Below, piece after piece: positions 35,669 to 44,854 of a DNA stretch of 58,970 nucleotides. The notes below the pieces were generated by a model. It made no database searches and was not told where the DNA came from. It was given only the letters and a program-made list of their open reading frames with translations. Made by a program: the position numbers and the translations under genes. This DNA is from an uncultured Fusicatenibacter sp. (lineage in GTDB: Bacteria > Bacillota > Clostridia > Lachnospirales > Lachnospiraceae), in contig CABUPZ010000009.1 in assembly GCA_902493585.1 (NCBI GenBank), forward strand, positions 1 to 58,970. The letters are read 5' to 3'. Position 1 is the first letter of the stretch, and each line of letters begins with the position of its first letter.

Positions 35669-35703
35669 GGGGGCAGTTCCCTCTAAGCAAAGGGGCTGCC
35701 CCC
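35669..35703. other. Intercistronic hairpin
   Basis: GGGGGCAG (35669-35676) pairs with CTGCCCCC (35696-35703), between the isomerase-kinase fusion and the NUDIX gene. No T run follows on the minus strand, so it more likely stabilises or processes the mRNA than terminates it. Confidence 0.4.
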
Positions 35704-35727
35704 GATTTCAGACGTTATCAGTATCTT

Positions 35728-37623
35728 TTACAAAAGTCCTGCCGCGCCGATCATTCCGGCGTCATTGCCGAGCACAGCCTCCTCGATCTCCGGCACATCA
35801 CTCTTCTCTCCGCCAAAGCACTCTTTTTTCACGATCTCGCGGAGCGGGGCTAAAAGCGTCTCTCCCTGTCTGGAGATGCCGCCTCCAAGCAGCACAAGCT
35901 GCGGGCGGAAAATATTCACGATATTTACGATACCCAGCCCCAGTCTGCGGATATAGGCATCCACGACCGCCTGCATCACAGCATCTCCCTGCTCTGCAAT
36001 CGCAAAAATCTCTTCCGGGTCCAGATCCTTTCCTGAAGCACGGCGTGCATCTCTCTTTAAGGCAGTCGCGGAAGCATATGCCTCCAGACACCCCCGCCTT
36101 CCGCAGGTGCAGGGTTCCCCGTTCTCCACAATAACCATATGTCCCAGCTCGCTTCCGCCGATTCCTCTTCCCTCATAGATTTCGCCGTCCAGAATAATCC
36201 CTCCGCCGACGCCGGTTCCGAGAGTCAGCATAACCACATCGCTGCATTCCTTTCCCGCTCCCGCTACTGCTTCGCCCAGCGCTGCACAGTCCGCGTCATT
36301 TGCGATCTCCACCGGGATTGGAAGATAAGCCCCCATCTCTTCTGCCAGAGGCACTTCTTCCCACCGGATGTTGTTGGAATAACGGACAACTCCATTCTTA
36401 CAGTCCACGGTACCCGGAACGCCGATCCCCGCTCCCACGCACTGGTCCATGGCGATTCCATTCTTCTCCAACAGTGACAGCGCGGTTTCTCCGACCGTGC
36501 GGATCACTTCCTCTGCCGGACGCTCCGCCTCTGTCGGGATGCACACGGAATCGATCAGCTTCTGGTGCACGTCTACAAGCCCGATCTTCGTGTCCGTTCC
36601 TCCGATGTCGATGCCGATGCGCACCGGCGCCGCTTTCTCGCGGATCGTGGTGATCAGCGCGTCGCAGCTTCCTTCGATCACATAGGCGCCGCTCCCCGCC
36701 GGAAGGAACAGGCTGTCGCCTTTCTTATATGAGACTTTCATATCTCCTGCGGCATCTTTGTCCTGATCAGTCTCCGCTTTCTGCCCGCCGCAGGAGACAG
36801 TTCCCTCACCGTCAAGGATCAAAATACTGACAAATGACTCTTCCGATACACAGCCTTCCATCCTGCGCATCATCCGTCCGTCCAGATTCAGTTTATCTAC
36901 AGTGAAATAATCACAGTCCGCAACATGGGGATAGCTGCTCTTGCTCTTGATCAGCGGAACCCGGTTCGTGACAGCAAGCGCTTTCTCGATATGGAGGTCG
37001 CGTTTTTTTCCGTCCTTTCCGACTCTTCCGTAATCATAGACCCGGTAAGTCACATTGGAATTCTGCTGGATCTCTGCAATCAGGATACCTTCCCCGATGG
37101 CATGGATCGTGCCGGACTCAATGAAGAGGACGTCTCCCTTCTGCACCGGCACCGCATTAAGCACCTCCAGGAGTGTATCCTCCTGAATTCTTCTTGCAAA
37201 TTCTTCCCTGCTGATCTCTGTCTTAAAACCATAGTAGAGAAACGCGTCTTTCTCGGCGTCCATCACATACCACATTTCAGTCTTTCCGTACTGGCCTTCA
37301 TTTTTAAGGGCATACCGGTTATCCGGATGGACCTGGATCGACAGATTCTGCTTTGCATCGATAAATTTGATCAGGATCGGGAAATCACGGAACCTTCTGC
37401 AGTTGGTTCCAAGGACTTCTTTTCCCGCCTCTTCTATGTACTGTTCCAACGTCTTTCCGGCATACGGACCGTTTACGATCGTGGACGGCCCATCCGGATG
37501 GCAGGACAGTTCCCATGTCTCGGCAAGCACGTCGCCGTCATATTCTTTCCCGTATTCATCCGCCAACCGGTGACCTCCCCAGAGATAGTCCTTGCAGCTT
37601 GGCTTCAATTTATAAACACTCAT
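35728..37623 (-). CDS. manA: Fusion of type I mannose-6-phosphate isomerase and ROK sugar kinase
   Basis: 631 residues, two complete enzymes in one chain. Residues 1 to about 325 are a class I phosphomannose isomerase (KPSCKDYLWGGHRLADEYGK; zinc ligands in LSIQVHPDN, KTEMWYV and ESGTIHAIGEG). Residues about 328-631 are a ROK kinase: RIGIDIGGTDTKIGLVDV, catalytic Asp in EIANDADCAALGEA, MLTLGTGVGGGII and the zinc site GHMV ... CTCGRRGCLEAYAS. Expected joint activity: free mannose to mannose-6-P (kinase, substrate inferred) and on to fructose-6-P. No frameshift between halves. Its ATG overlaps the stop of the GH113 gene (ATGA). Confidence 0.93.
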   Translation of the reverse strand: MSVYKLKPSCKDYLWGGHRLADEYGKEYDGDVLAETWELSCHPDGPSTIVNGPYAGKTLEQYIEEAGKEVLGTNCRRFRDFPILIKFIDAKQNLSIQVHPDNRYALKNEGQYGKTEMWYVMDAEKDAFLYYGFKTEISREEFARRIQEDTLLEVLNAVPVQKGDVLFIESGTIHAIGEGILIAEIQQNSNVTYRVYDYGRVGKDGKKRDLHIEKALAVTNRVPLIKSKSSYPHVADCDYFTVDKLNLDGRMMRRMEGCVSEESFVSILILDGEGTVSCGGQKAETDQDKDAAGDMKVSYKKGDSLFLPAGSGAYVIEGSCDALITTIREKAAPVRIGIDIGGTDTKIGLVDVHQKLIDSVCIPTEAERPAEEVIRTVGETALSLLEKNGIAMDQCVGAGIGVPGTVDCKNGVVRYSNNIRWEEVPLAEEMGAYLPIPVEIANDADCAALGEAVAGAGKECSDVVMLTLGTGVGGGIILDGEIYEGRGIGGSELGHMVIVENGEPCTCGRRGCLEAYASATALKRDARRASGKDLDPEEIFAIAEQGDAVMQAVVDAYIRRLGLGIVNIVNIFRPQLVLLGGGISRQGETLLAPLREIVKKECFGGEKSDVPEIEEAVLGNDAGMIGAAGLL

Positions 37624-38564
37624 AATCTCCCTCCTCTTTCAAAAAACCGCTTTACAACCGCTTCCGCAGGTTTTCCGTATATCTCATAATATCTGTGCCG
37701 CTTTGCCTCCTCTTCCGAGCCAAGCCTGGGATTCCATGACCAGAGAACCGTCCCCCTTATCCACGGGCGTTTTTCCATCGCATAGAATGCTTTTTTATAC
37801 CATTCTTCCTGTTCAGAAAGACTGGTTTCCCCTTCAACTTCCCAATCATTCGGACGCAGCGATGAACCGACTGTGGACATGCATCCTGTCTCTGCAAAGA
37901 AGAACGGCTTGCGGTATTTCTCAACAACTTTCTCAATCCGGTCAAGCTGCGCCTCCCAGTCATCCGCCGGATAATAACCGCTGGATGAAATTACGTCCAC
38001 ACAGTCCCACCATTTCACATTGTGTTCCTGATACTTATCAGTATTGTAGCTGACCGGACCGTGATAGACTTTCCTGATGTCTGCGATCAGTTTTCTCCAT
38101 TCCTGCTCCCTGCGTTCCGCCATCACCATCTCACATCCCGCGATGAACATCTCACAGTGCATTCTTTCCGCGATTTGTGCATAATGGAGCTGGAACTGCG
38201 CATAGGACGCAAACCACTCTGACCATTTTGGTTCGCACGGCACATCTTCATCGAAGAAATTGATATGCGCCCGCCACGTTCCGCTCAGGCAGTTCACAGT
38301 GGGTTTTATAAAAACTTTAAGTCCCAGACTTTTCGCATAACGGATGAATTCCGTCAGTTCCCGGTCAGACATCGTACGTTCCGTATCATAACGGATTTCC
38401 ACCGACTGGGCGGTTTTCTGCACTCCTCCCGGAGCCAGAAGCACCGTATCCGCACCGGTTCGTTCCTTCATGGCACGCAGGCTTTCTTTTGCTGTCTCCC
38501 GGGAGAGCGCCCCGCGTTCTGCAAACGGGGCAAATGTAATTCCTTTGATGTACTCAAAATCCAT
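37620..38564 (-). CDS. GH113 beta-mannanase/mannosidase
   Basis: 314 residues, TIM-barrel clan A enzyme. The N-terminal KGITFAPFAERGALSRETAK, acid/base Glu in MFIAGCEMVMAE and nucleophile Glu in PFFFAETGC fit GH113, whose characterised members hydrolyse beta-1,4-mannan or act on the reducing end of mannooligosaccharides. No signal peptide, so it works inside the cell on imported chains. ATGA overlap with the isomerase-kinase gene implies translational coupling. Confidence 0.88.
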   Translation of the reverse strand: MDFEYIKGITFAPFAERGALSRETAKESLRAMKERTGADTVLLAPGGVQKTAQSVEIRYDTERTMSDRELTEFIRYAKSLGLKVFIKPTVNCLSGTWRAHINFFDEDVPCEPKWSEWFASYAQFQLHYAQIAERMHCEMFIAGCEMVMAERREQEWRKLIADIRKVYHGPVSYNTDKYQEHNVKWWDCVDVISSSGYYPADDWEAQLDRIEKVVEKYRKPFFFAETGCMSTVGSSLRPNDWEVEGETSLSEQEEWYKKAFYAMEKRPWIRGTVLWSWNPRLGSEEEAKRHRYYEIYGKPAEAVVKRFFERGGRL

Positions 38565-38610
38565 ATGCCTGTACTCTCCTGTTCTCCATGATTATACTGT
38601 TCTTTTATAA

Positions 38611-39969
38611 CTAAATCCCTGAACCGTTCGACCGGATCACATCTCTGTACCAGTATGCTGAATCTTTCAGGATACGCTCCTGGTTCTCAAAATCTACATA
38701 GACAATGCCAAACCGCTCTGCATATCCTTTCTCCCATTCAAAGTTATCCATAAGTGACCACTGGAAGTAACCCTGCAGGTCAATCTCATCTGCCGCCCGC
38801 TTCAGTTCATGCAGGTATCTCGCCAGGAAATCAATCCGGTTCGGATCATGGACCCTGCCGTCCAGTGAGACAGTATCATGACACGCCATACCGTTCTCCG
38901 TAATATAGATCGGCTTGTGATATCGCTCGTAAAGGAACTTCGGCCCCCAGTACAGGCACTCCGGCGTCACCGGCCAGTTCACTGCAGTTTTTGCATAGCC
39001 CGGCGCACGGTCCGTTTCCTCCGGTCTTCCGTCCGCTCCCATGCGGAATGCCCTTCCATTGTAGATATTCTGTCCATATACATCGATGGGCTCGGAGATA
39101 AGTCTCATGTCCCCCTCCGTGATTCTTGGCAAATATTTCTCATATCGCTCAAGCCCTTCTTCCGGGTAGTGTCCTAACAGAACCGGATCCGACCACCATG
39201 CCACGTTCCATGTCCAGTTTGAATCATCATCATGCATGGAGAAATATTTCTGACGCGCCGCCTCTACATCCTCCGGCCGTTCGGACGCCGGATAGATGAT
39301 GCCGCTTGTAGGCGCATAACCGATGGTCAGCGGCCGCCTTGCGTACTGCCTTAACATCTGTACTGCCCTGCCGTGGGCGCGAAGAGCATTATGGGCCATT
39401 TCAAAAGTATCCCTCAAGGGGCATTTAAGCCCCGGTGCATGAACTCCTGTCAGAAATCCAAGTCCTACAAAACACTGAGGTTCATTCAGCGTAAAGAAAT
39501 GCGTTACCCTGTCGCTGAACCGCTCCGCAATAAGACGGGCATATTCCCCGAACCACTCAGCGATATCCCGGTTCATCCAGCCACCTTTCTTATACAGCTC
39601 GTAAGGCAGTTCCCAGTGGAACAATGTAATATACGGCTCGATCCCGTTCTTCAGAAGCTCATCGATCAGATCACTGTAAAACCGGATGCCTTCCTCATTC
39701 ACCCGTCCGGTACCCTCGGGTATGACACGGGACCAGTCAATAGAAAAACGGTATGCATGCAGTCCGATCATTTTCATGATCTTCACGTCTTCGCGGAAAC
39801 GGTGATAGTGATCGCAGGCTGTATCTCCCATGTGTCCTCCGTACACTCTTCCCGGCTCTTTCGTGTACACATCCCAGATGTGCATCCCCTTTCCGGTTCC
39901 ATGGACACCACCTTCGATCTGGTAGGCGCTAGTAGCTGCACCCCAGACAAAATCCTTAGAAAATCCCAT
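38611..39969 (-). CDS. GH1 beta-glucosidase
   Basis: 452 residues, full-length GH1 barrel. N-terminal signature FVWGAATSAYQIEGG, acid/base Glu in FFTLNEPQCF, nucleophile Glu in IYITENGMA and the aglycone-site WSLMDNFEWEKGY. Cytoplasmic. Absence of the phosphate-binding Ser-Lys/Tyr motif of 6-phospho-beta-glucosidases (here NFEWEKGYAERFG) supports an unphosphorylated substrate. In a mannan locus it would remove terminal glucose from glucomannan oligosaccharides. Confidence 0.93.
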   Translation of the reverse strand: MGFSKDFVWGAATSAYQIEGGVHGTGKGMHIWDVYTKEPGRVYGGHMGDTACDHYHRFREDVKIMKMIGLHAYRFSIDWSRVIPEGTGRVNEEGIRFYSDLIDELLKNGIEPYITLFHWELPYELYKKGGWMNRDIAEWFGEYARLIAERFSDRVTHFFTLNEPQCFVGLGFLTGVHAPGLKCPLRDTFEMAHNALRAHGRAVQMLRQYARRPLTIGYAPTSGIIYPASERPEDVEAARQKYFSMHDDDSNWTWNVAWWSDPVLLGHYPEEGLERYEKYLPRITEGDMRLISEPIDVYGQNIYNGRAFRMGADGRPEETDRAPGYAKTAVNWPVTPECLYWGPKFLYERYHKPIYITENGMACHDTVSLDGRVHDPNRIDFLARYLHELKRAADEIDLQGYFQWSLMDNFEWEKGYAERFGIVYVDFENQERILKDSAYWYRDVIRSNGSGI

Positions 39970-40015
39970 TCCCCAATCCTCCTGTATGCCATAAATATCC
40001 TGATTTTTCGAAGAA

Positions 40016-41740
40016 TTACTCTGCTAGCGCTTCTACAGCTTTGGTCAGCGTATCCAGTTTCTCCTGCGCATCCGCATCATCTGAGCCCTTTACACCGATG
40101 TAAAACTTGATCTTGGGCTCTGTCCCTGACGGGCGGATACAGCACCACGCGTCGGTCTCCAGCTCAAAGTAGAGCACGTTTGACTTCGGAAGTCCAGTAG
40201 CAGTCTCTTCACCTGTCGCGCAGTCTCTTATAATATTTTCTCTGTAGTCCCGGAAACGCAGTACCTTCAGCCCGCCGACTGCATCCGGTACGTTTGTGCG
40301 AATCTGCTCCATCATGGACTGGATCTTCTTTGCGCCTTCCTGTCCTTTCAACGTCACAGTACAGAGTCCTTCCTTGTAATATCCGTATGTCTTAAAGAGC
40401 GTTTCCATCTGGTCACACAGAGTGATGCCCTGATGTCTGCAGTATGCCGCCACTTCGCAGAGTGCCATCACGGCGACGACCGCGTCCTTGTCTCTTGCAT
40501 GGGTTCCCACGAGGCAGCCGTAGCTTTCTTCATAGCCAAACACGTACTCATGGCTGCCAGACTGCTCAAAGAACTTGATCTGCTCCCCAATGTATTTGAA
40601 TCCGGTAAGAGTCTCGATAAGCGTCATGCCGTACTCTTTTGTAATCTCTTTTGACATCTTTCCGGATACGATGGTGGTGACCACTGCTCCGTTTTCCGGA
40701 AGTGTTCCGAGCGCTTTCCTCTGGGAGAGAATGTATTCCAGAATGAGCATACCGGACATATTCCCGGTGAAACTCATATACTCTCCCGTTTTCGTATCTT
40801 TGGCATACACACCGAGACGGTCTGCATCCGGGTCTGTTGCCAACACGATATCTGCATCTACCTCTTTTGCAAGCTCCAATGCCAACTTAAATGCATTCTT
40901 ATCCTCCGGGTTCGGATAGGACACAGTAGGGAAGTTTCCGTCCGGAAGTTCCTGCTCTTTTACCACATATACCTTTTCAAATCCCAGTTCATTCAGGATC
41001 CTTCTCACCGGTATGTTGCCTGTCCCGTGAAGCGGAGTATAGACGATCTTCAGATTCTGCGCTTCCTCTCGGATGATCTCCGGATGAATAGCAAGGGATT
41101 TCAATTCTTCGATATATTTATCATCGATCTCAGAACCAATCACCTGATACAGCCCCGCCTTCTCTGCTTCTTCCCGGCTCATTGTCTTTACAGAAGCATA
41201 GTCTGTCACTGCGTTCACTTCCCTGATGATCTGCTCATCCTTCGGGTATGTAATCTGTGCTCCGTCTTCCCAGTATACTTTGTAGCCGTTATACTCCGGC
41301 GGATTGTGGCTTGCAGTTACAACGATGCCAGCCGTGCATCCCAACTCTCTGAGTGCAAAAGACAGCATAGGCGTAGGGCGCAGTGACGGGAAGATATAAG
41401 TTTTAATCCCGTTTGCAGCCAGGCAGAGCGCCGCCTCTTCCGCGAACTCCAGAGACATATTTCTTGAATCAAATGCGATCGCCACTCCTTTTTTCTCTGC
41501 CTTTTCTTTTATAAGAAAGTTTGCAAGACCCTGTGTCGCCTTTCTCACCGTATAAATGTTCATCCGGTTCGTACCGGCGCCGATGATCCCGCGCAGACCG
41601 CCTGTCCCGAATTCAAGGTCGCGATAAAACCTTTCCTCTATCTCTTTTTCATCGTCTGTTATGCTTTTTAATTCTTCTTTTGTATCCTCGTCAAAATACG
41701 GGTTTTCAAGCCACTCTTCATATCTTTTCTTTGCATCCAT
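40016..41740 (-). CDS. Phosphoglucomutase/phosphomannomutase
   Basis: Interconverts hexose-1- and hexose-6-phosphates. 574 residues of the PgcA/PGM2-like subgroup: N-terminal GTGGLRGIIGAGTNRMNIYT, active-site serine in GIVVTASHNPPEYNGYKVY, metal loop LATDPDADRLGV, sugar loop FGYEESYGC and phosphate loop CIRPSGTEPKIKFYIG. In this operon it would convert the mannose-1-phosphate made by the two GH130 phosphorylases into mannose-6-phosphate for the isomerase, and may also handle glucose-1-phosphate. Confidence 0.93.
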   Translation of the reverse strand: MDAKKRYEEWLENPYFDEDTKEELKSITDDEKEIEERFYRDLEFGTGGLRGIIGAGTNRMNIYTVRKATQGLANFLIKEKAEKKGVAIAFDSRNMSLEFAEEAALCLAANGIKTYIFPSLRPTPMLSFALRELGCTAGIVVTASHNPPEYNGYKVYWEDGAQITYPKDEQIIREVNAVTDYASVKTMSREEAEKAGLYQVIGSEIDDKYIEELKSLAIHPEIIREEAQNLKIVYTPLHGTGNIPVRRILNELGFEKVYVVKEQELPDGNFPTVSYPNPEDKNAFKLALELAKEVDADIVLATDPDADRLGVYAKDTKTGEYMSFTGNMSGMLILEYILSQRKALGTLPENGAVVTTIVSGKMSKEITKEYGMTLIETLTGFKYIGEQIKFFEQSGSHEYVFGYEESYGCLVGTHARDKDAVVAVMALCEVAAYCRHQGITLCDQMETLFKTYGYYKEGLCTVTLKGQEGAKKIQSMMEQIRTNVPDAVGGLKVLRFRDYRENIIRDCATGEETATGLPKSNVLYFELETDAWCCIRPSGTEPKIKFYIGVKGSDDADAQEKLDTLTKAVEALAE

Positions 41741-41776
41741 CGTGCTTTTCCTCCTTTTACCTATTCTCTTTTTTCT

Positions 41777-42880
41777 CTATGCAATGATCAAAGCCATCAG
41801 ATAAAACGGCTCTGCATTCTCATATTCGTCCGGCAGCACTCTGATCTCCACAGTATGCCGCCCGTGTTTGCCGTGGTGGAGCACCGACTCTAGATACAGG
41901 CAGTCGCCCCAGTTCTCATCAAAATTTCCATCTAGCATCAGCCGGTGTTCTTTATCTCCGTCCAAGATCAGCTCTGCTTTTCTCGCCGGGTGATGAATTG
42001 TCTTCCTGTACTGTACTGCAATGCAGGAAGCCTCGATTTCAAAAGTGATCCTATCTCCTTCTTTTTTGCCGATCCAACCGTTTTTGAAATAATCCAGATG
42101 CCCTGTTTTCTCCCGTGTATCTGCGCGGAAACCCACAAGCTCCGGGCAGATCTCACGGATCGTAAGCCTGCGCGCATTCTCATAGGCGTTGTCCGTCATC
42201 GCCGGAATAATTAGCTTTCCTTCACGTATCAGCGAATTGTCCTCTATATGTTCGTCTTCCCACATATGCCGCCGCACGCTTTCCAGATATGCGGTAATCT
42301 CAGCGGCAACGAAACCATGTCCCTTATCATTCGGGTGCAGACCGTCAGGGGTAATCTCTTCCCTGGTAAACTCACCGGCTTTCATCCGCTTCCACACTGT
42401 ATCCTTGACGCTCACATGAGGCAGACGATACCAGTCTCCTACCTGATTGTGATATTCCTGTGCATTTTTTCCCGTGTCATAAAAGACATTATTTAGAAGC
42501 AGTACCGCCGGTTCGGACGGCCAAGTCAGCATCTTCCGGATCAACCCTTCATAAGTCTCCTGAAAAAATCTCTCCAACTCATCATTGACAGAAAAGTCTA
42601 TCACAACAAAGTCCGGCCGGTACATGAGCATATCTGTAACAGCACGGGCCACCCCGTAATGCGAAGTCGTCCCTCCTATTCCTCCGTTTACATAATGGAA
42701 GTCTGCTTTCGGAAACATCTCCTCCCACCACCGAAACACCTGATACGCATAACAGTACTCATGCTTTGAGGCAAGACTGTCCTGGGTAATGGAACCGCCA
42801 AAAAACCCCAACGTTATTTCTTCTCCTGCCTCCGCCCGCCTCATACACGACTTCAGTCTTGTAAGATCTGGTCCGTACAT
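41777..42880 (-). CDS. SGNH acetyl-mannan esterase with C-terminal CBM-like domain (CE17-like)
   Basis: 367 residues. The N-terminal SGNH hydrolase (Ser in FFGGSITQDSLAS, Gly in NGGIGGTTSHYG, Asn in IDFSVNDE, Asp-His in DGLHPNDKGH) is followed from about 210 by a beta-sandwich module (AMTDNAYENARRLTIREICP ...) resembling CBM35. This architecture is known from Roseburia CE17, which removes 3-O and 6-O acetyl groups from mannooligosaccharides. No signal peptide, so it deacetylates after import. Assigned by architecture and context. Confidence 0.82.
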   Translation of the reverse strand: MYGPDLTRLKSCMRRAEAGEEITLGFFGGSITQDSLASKHEYCYAYQVFRWWEEMFPKADFHYVNGGIGGTTSHYGVARAVTDMLMYRPDFVVIDFSVNDELERFFQETYEGLIRKMLTWPSEPAVLLLNNVFYDTGKNAQEYHNQVGDWYRLPHVSVKDTVWKRMKAGEFTREEITPDGLHPNDKGHGFVAAEITAYLESVRRHMWEDEHIEDNSLIREGKLIIPAMTDNAYENARRLTIREICPELVGFRADTREKTGHLDYFKNGWIGKKEGDRITFEIEASCIAVQYRKTIHHPARKAELILDGDKEHRLMLDGNFDENWGDCLYLESVLHHGKHGRHTVEIRVLPDEYENAEPFYLMALIIA

Positions 42881-42937
42881 TCTTTAACCCCTCCTTTTCT
42901 CGGTTACGGCAGTTTCCGCACCTATGTTTTATATTTT

Positions 42938-43996
42938 TCACCACTTAATATCCAGACTCTCAATATATGTGGTCAGCTCTTCGGCCATCTCCTCCGCCTC
43001 GGATATCCGCAGGTGTCCGGGCGTTCCTGTTCCGTTGCGCCGGAACATAAAATGCCGGATCTTCTCATCATGCATCTCCCAGCACACTTCGTCGATAGAC
43101 TTGTCCCATGCCGGATCATGCTCCAACAGTGTAGTGATACACACGATCCACGCTTCCGGATACTGTTCACGGATCTTTCCGAGCAGGACTCCGTATGCGC
43201 TCCTCCAACGCAGGGCGCGTCCACAGTCATAATTTTCTTTCATATAGTCTTCCGGATGATTATCATTCTGCCCGATAGCTACGAAAACAAGCTGAGGCGT
43301 ATATTCTGCAAAATTCCATTCTGTCGCCGGTCCAAACACCGGGTTGTAATGCACTTTGTTCCACGCAGTCTCCATCCCCACATAGTCAGGTGCGTTAAAC
43401 CAACCTGTCCCGTCAAGAAGGGCGATTCCACCCTGGGCAGTATCATGGATCTCAGCGCCCAATTTCCTAGCGGTTATCCATGCATAGGAATACCAACTGT
43501 TGGAATACTCCCCGTTATGTTCCGGGTCTGTCTTCCCCGTATACCCCACAGCCTCAGACACTTCCCCGGCAGAGACCGAATCGCCGTACACTTCAATCCT
43601 CCGCTGCGGTTTTGGCGGAAGTTTCAGCACTTCTCCTCCGTCCTCAATCTCAAATCCGAGGAATGTCACCTCATGGCAGGCATCCTGACGTTTAAACAAC
43701 AGCACTTCATGGCTCTGCTCCGCGGTGTCCTTTTCCCCTATTATCTGTTCTACATCTATATCAATAACTCCCTCTCCGTCATCCGGCAGCCGCAGTTTTG
43801 TCTGTTTGCCATCCAAGATACATCCAAGATAATTCTCCCAATATGCCTTTTTATTTCTTACGTAGACTTTCAGTGTCTCCCCGGCAAAACGCATCCGCAC
43901 CGAGGTGCAGGGAAATATGAACACAGGCGCATTTCTGTCAGCCCAATCGATTCTTCCGCTGTACTGAAGCTTCCCGTTATCCGGCTTTACTCTCAT
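42938..43996 (-). CDS. CE2-family acetyl esterase
   Basis: 352 residues. The N-terminal jelly-roll (about 1-130: YSGRIDWADRNAPVFIFPCT ... MRFAGETLKVYV) and the SGNH domain (Ser in RIEVYGDSVSAGE, Asn in FVAIGQNDNHPED, C-terminal His in GTPGHLRISEAEEMA) match CE2 esterases, which act on the axial 2-O-acetyl of mannose. Together with the neighbouring CE17-like gene it would remove all acetyls from acetylated galactoglucomannan oligosaccharides. Its start overlaps the stop of the membrane-protein gene (ATGA). Confidence 0.85.
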   Translation of the reverse strand: MRVKPDNGKLQYSGRIDWADRNAPVFIFPCTSVRMRFAGETLKVYVRNKKAYWENYLGCILDGKQTKLRLPDDGEGVIDIDVEQIIGEKDTAEQSHEVLLFKRQDACHEVTFLGFEIEDGGEVLKLPPKPQRRIEVYGDSVSAGEVSEAVGYTGKTDPEHNGEYSNSWYSYAWITARKLGAEIHDTAQGGIALLDGTGWFNAPDYVGMETAWNKVHYNPVFGPATEWNFAEYTPQLVFVAIGQNDNHPEDYMKENYDCGRALRWRSAYGVLLGKIREQYPEAWIVCITTLLEHDPAWDKSIDEVCWEMHDEKIRHFMFRRNGTGTPGHLRISEAEEMAEELTTYIESLDIKW

Positions 43997-44661
43997 TCCT
44001 CTTGCCCTCCCAATTCACCTTTAAATTCTCTGATACACTCCAGAAATTCATCGCACAGATCTCCATGTTTCCCGTTGTCAGGAAACGCAAGGAGCAGCTT
44101 TTCATCTGTCTTTCCCGTAGCAGCCTCCATAAATTCGTCCTGCCCCAGAACTACAGCCGTAACCTTTCCGTCATCTGTATATGTCTCAAATCCGGAAGTG
44201 TCCATATTATCCAGACTCCGGAACTCTCCCCTCATCTCCCGGCAGAATTCATACATACTCTCCGAAAGGATCACAGCATCGATTTCTTCATTCCTCCACT
44301 TTAGGAAGAATTTCTCATATGAACTCTCATTTGCACCTTCAACCTGCAGACCCCCATAGGAGAACACATAATCCGAATCCACGACCACAAGCTCCGGGTC
44401 AAGTCCGTTCTCTTCTGCGAATGCCTGTGCTATCCGTGCGTCTCTCTCATCATCCATCGCCTGGTTTGCGATCACACAGGCAAACTCCGGTTTCTTATTG
44501 CCAAATATATAGAACCGCACGGTGAAAAAAATCAGGGCAATGATAGAAACGATGATAAGAATGTGATACCAGTAATAAGTAAACACATAGGATACCTTCT
44601 CCTTCATTCTCATGCCCGCTGTCTTCTCTTTGATATCGTCAAGGTATCTTCTCAGTAACAT
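43993..44661 (-). CDS. Single-pass membrane protein of unknown function inside the mannan operon
   Basis: About 222 residues. A short basic cytoplasmic N-terminus (LLRRYLDDIKEKTAG) is followed by one membrane helix (YYWYHILIIVSIIALIFFTV) and a soluble, acidic extracytoplasmic domain with DPELVVVDSDYVFSYGG, DAVILSESMYEFCREM and a GQDEF segment, which loosely recalls the ligand-binding lobes of solute-binding proteins. No catalytic motif. Start at ATG 44661 (GGGGAG eight bases upstream) rather than GTG 44670. The stop overlaps the CE2 start by four bases. It may help binding or assembly of the transporter, but that is inference. Confidence 0.75.
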   Translation of the reverse strand: MLLRRYLDDIKEKTAGMRMKEKVSYVFTYYWYHILIIVSIIALIFFTVRFYIFGNKKPEFACVIANQAMDDERDARIAQAFAEENGLDPELVVVDSDYVFSYGGLQVEGANESSYEKFFLKWRNEEIDAVILSESMYEFCREMRGEFRSLDNMDTSGFETYTDDGKVTAVVLGQDEFMEAATGKTDEKLLLAFPDNGKHGDLCDEFLECIREFKGELGGQEE

Positions 44662-44691
44662 TTCGATCACTCCCCTGAGTTTTTTCGCAAC

Positions 44692-44845
44692 AGTTCATCC
44701 ATAGGTCTGCCCATGAGACGAAATCATACTTGCATGATTTTTCGATTGGGCAGACCTATGAGCTGAGCGCCCGTTAATGAGTAAAACAGTGACGTAAGCC
44801 ACGATAAGCACAGAGTGCGGTTTTACGTATGGCGCGGGATGAACT
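44692..44845 (-). repeat. 154-bp folded element with terminal inverted repeats (MITE-like or structured RNA)
   Basis: Between GH130_1 and the membrane-protein gene. Outer ends AGTTCATCC (44692-44700) and GGATGAACT (44837-44845) are exact complements. Inside are a perfect 14-bp stem, CATAGGTCTGCCCA (44700-44713)/TGGGCAGACCTATG (44747-44760). A second arm has pairs GCGCC/GGCGC (44767-71, 44831-35), GTAAAAC/GTTTTAC (44781-87, 44820-26) and GCAC/GTGC (44808-11, 44815-18). This closes a three-way junction. It is non-coding in all frames. Confidence 0.6.
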
Positions 44846-44854
44846 ATCATTTTA

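Noticed and set aside
38617..38640. GAACCGTTCGACCGG resembling the dispersed palindrome
   Set aside because: Part of the GH1 C-terminal codons with no second arm.
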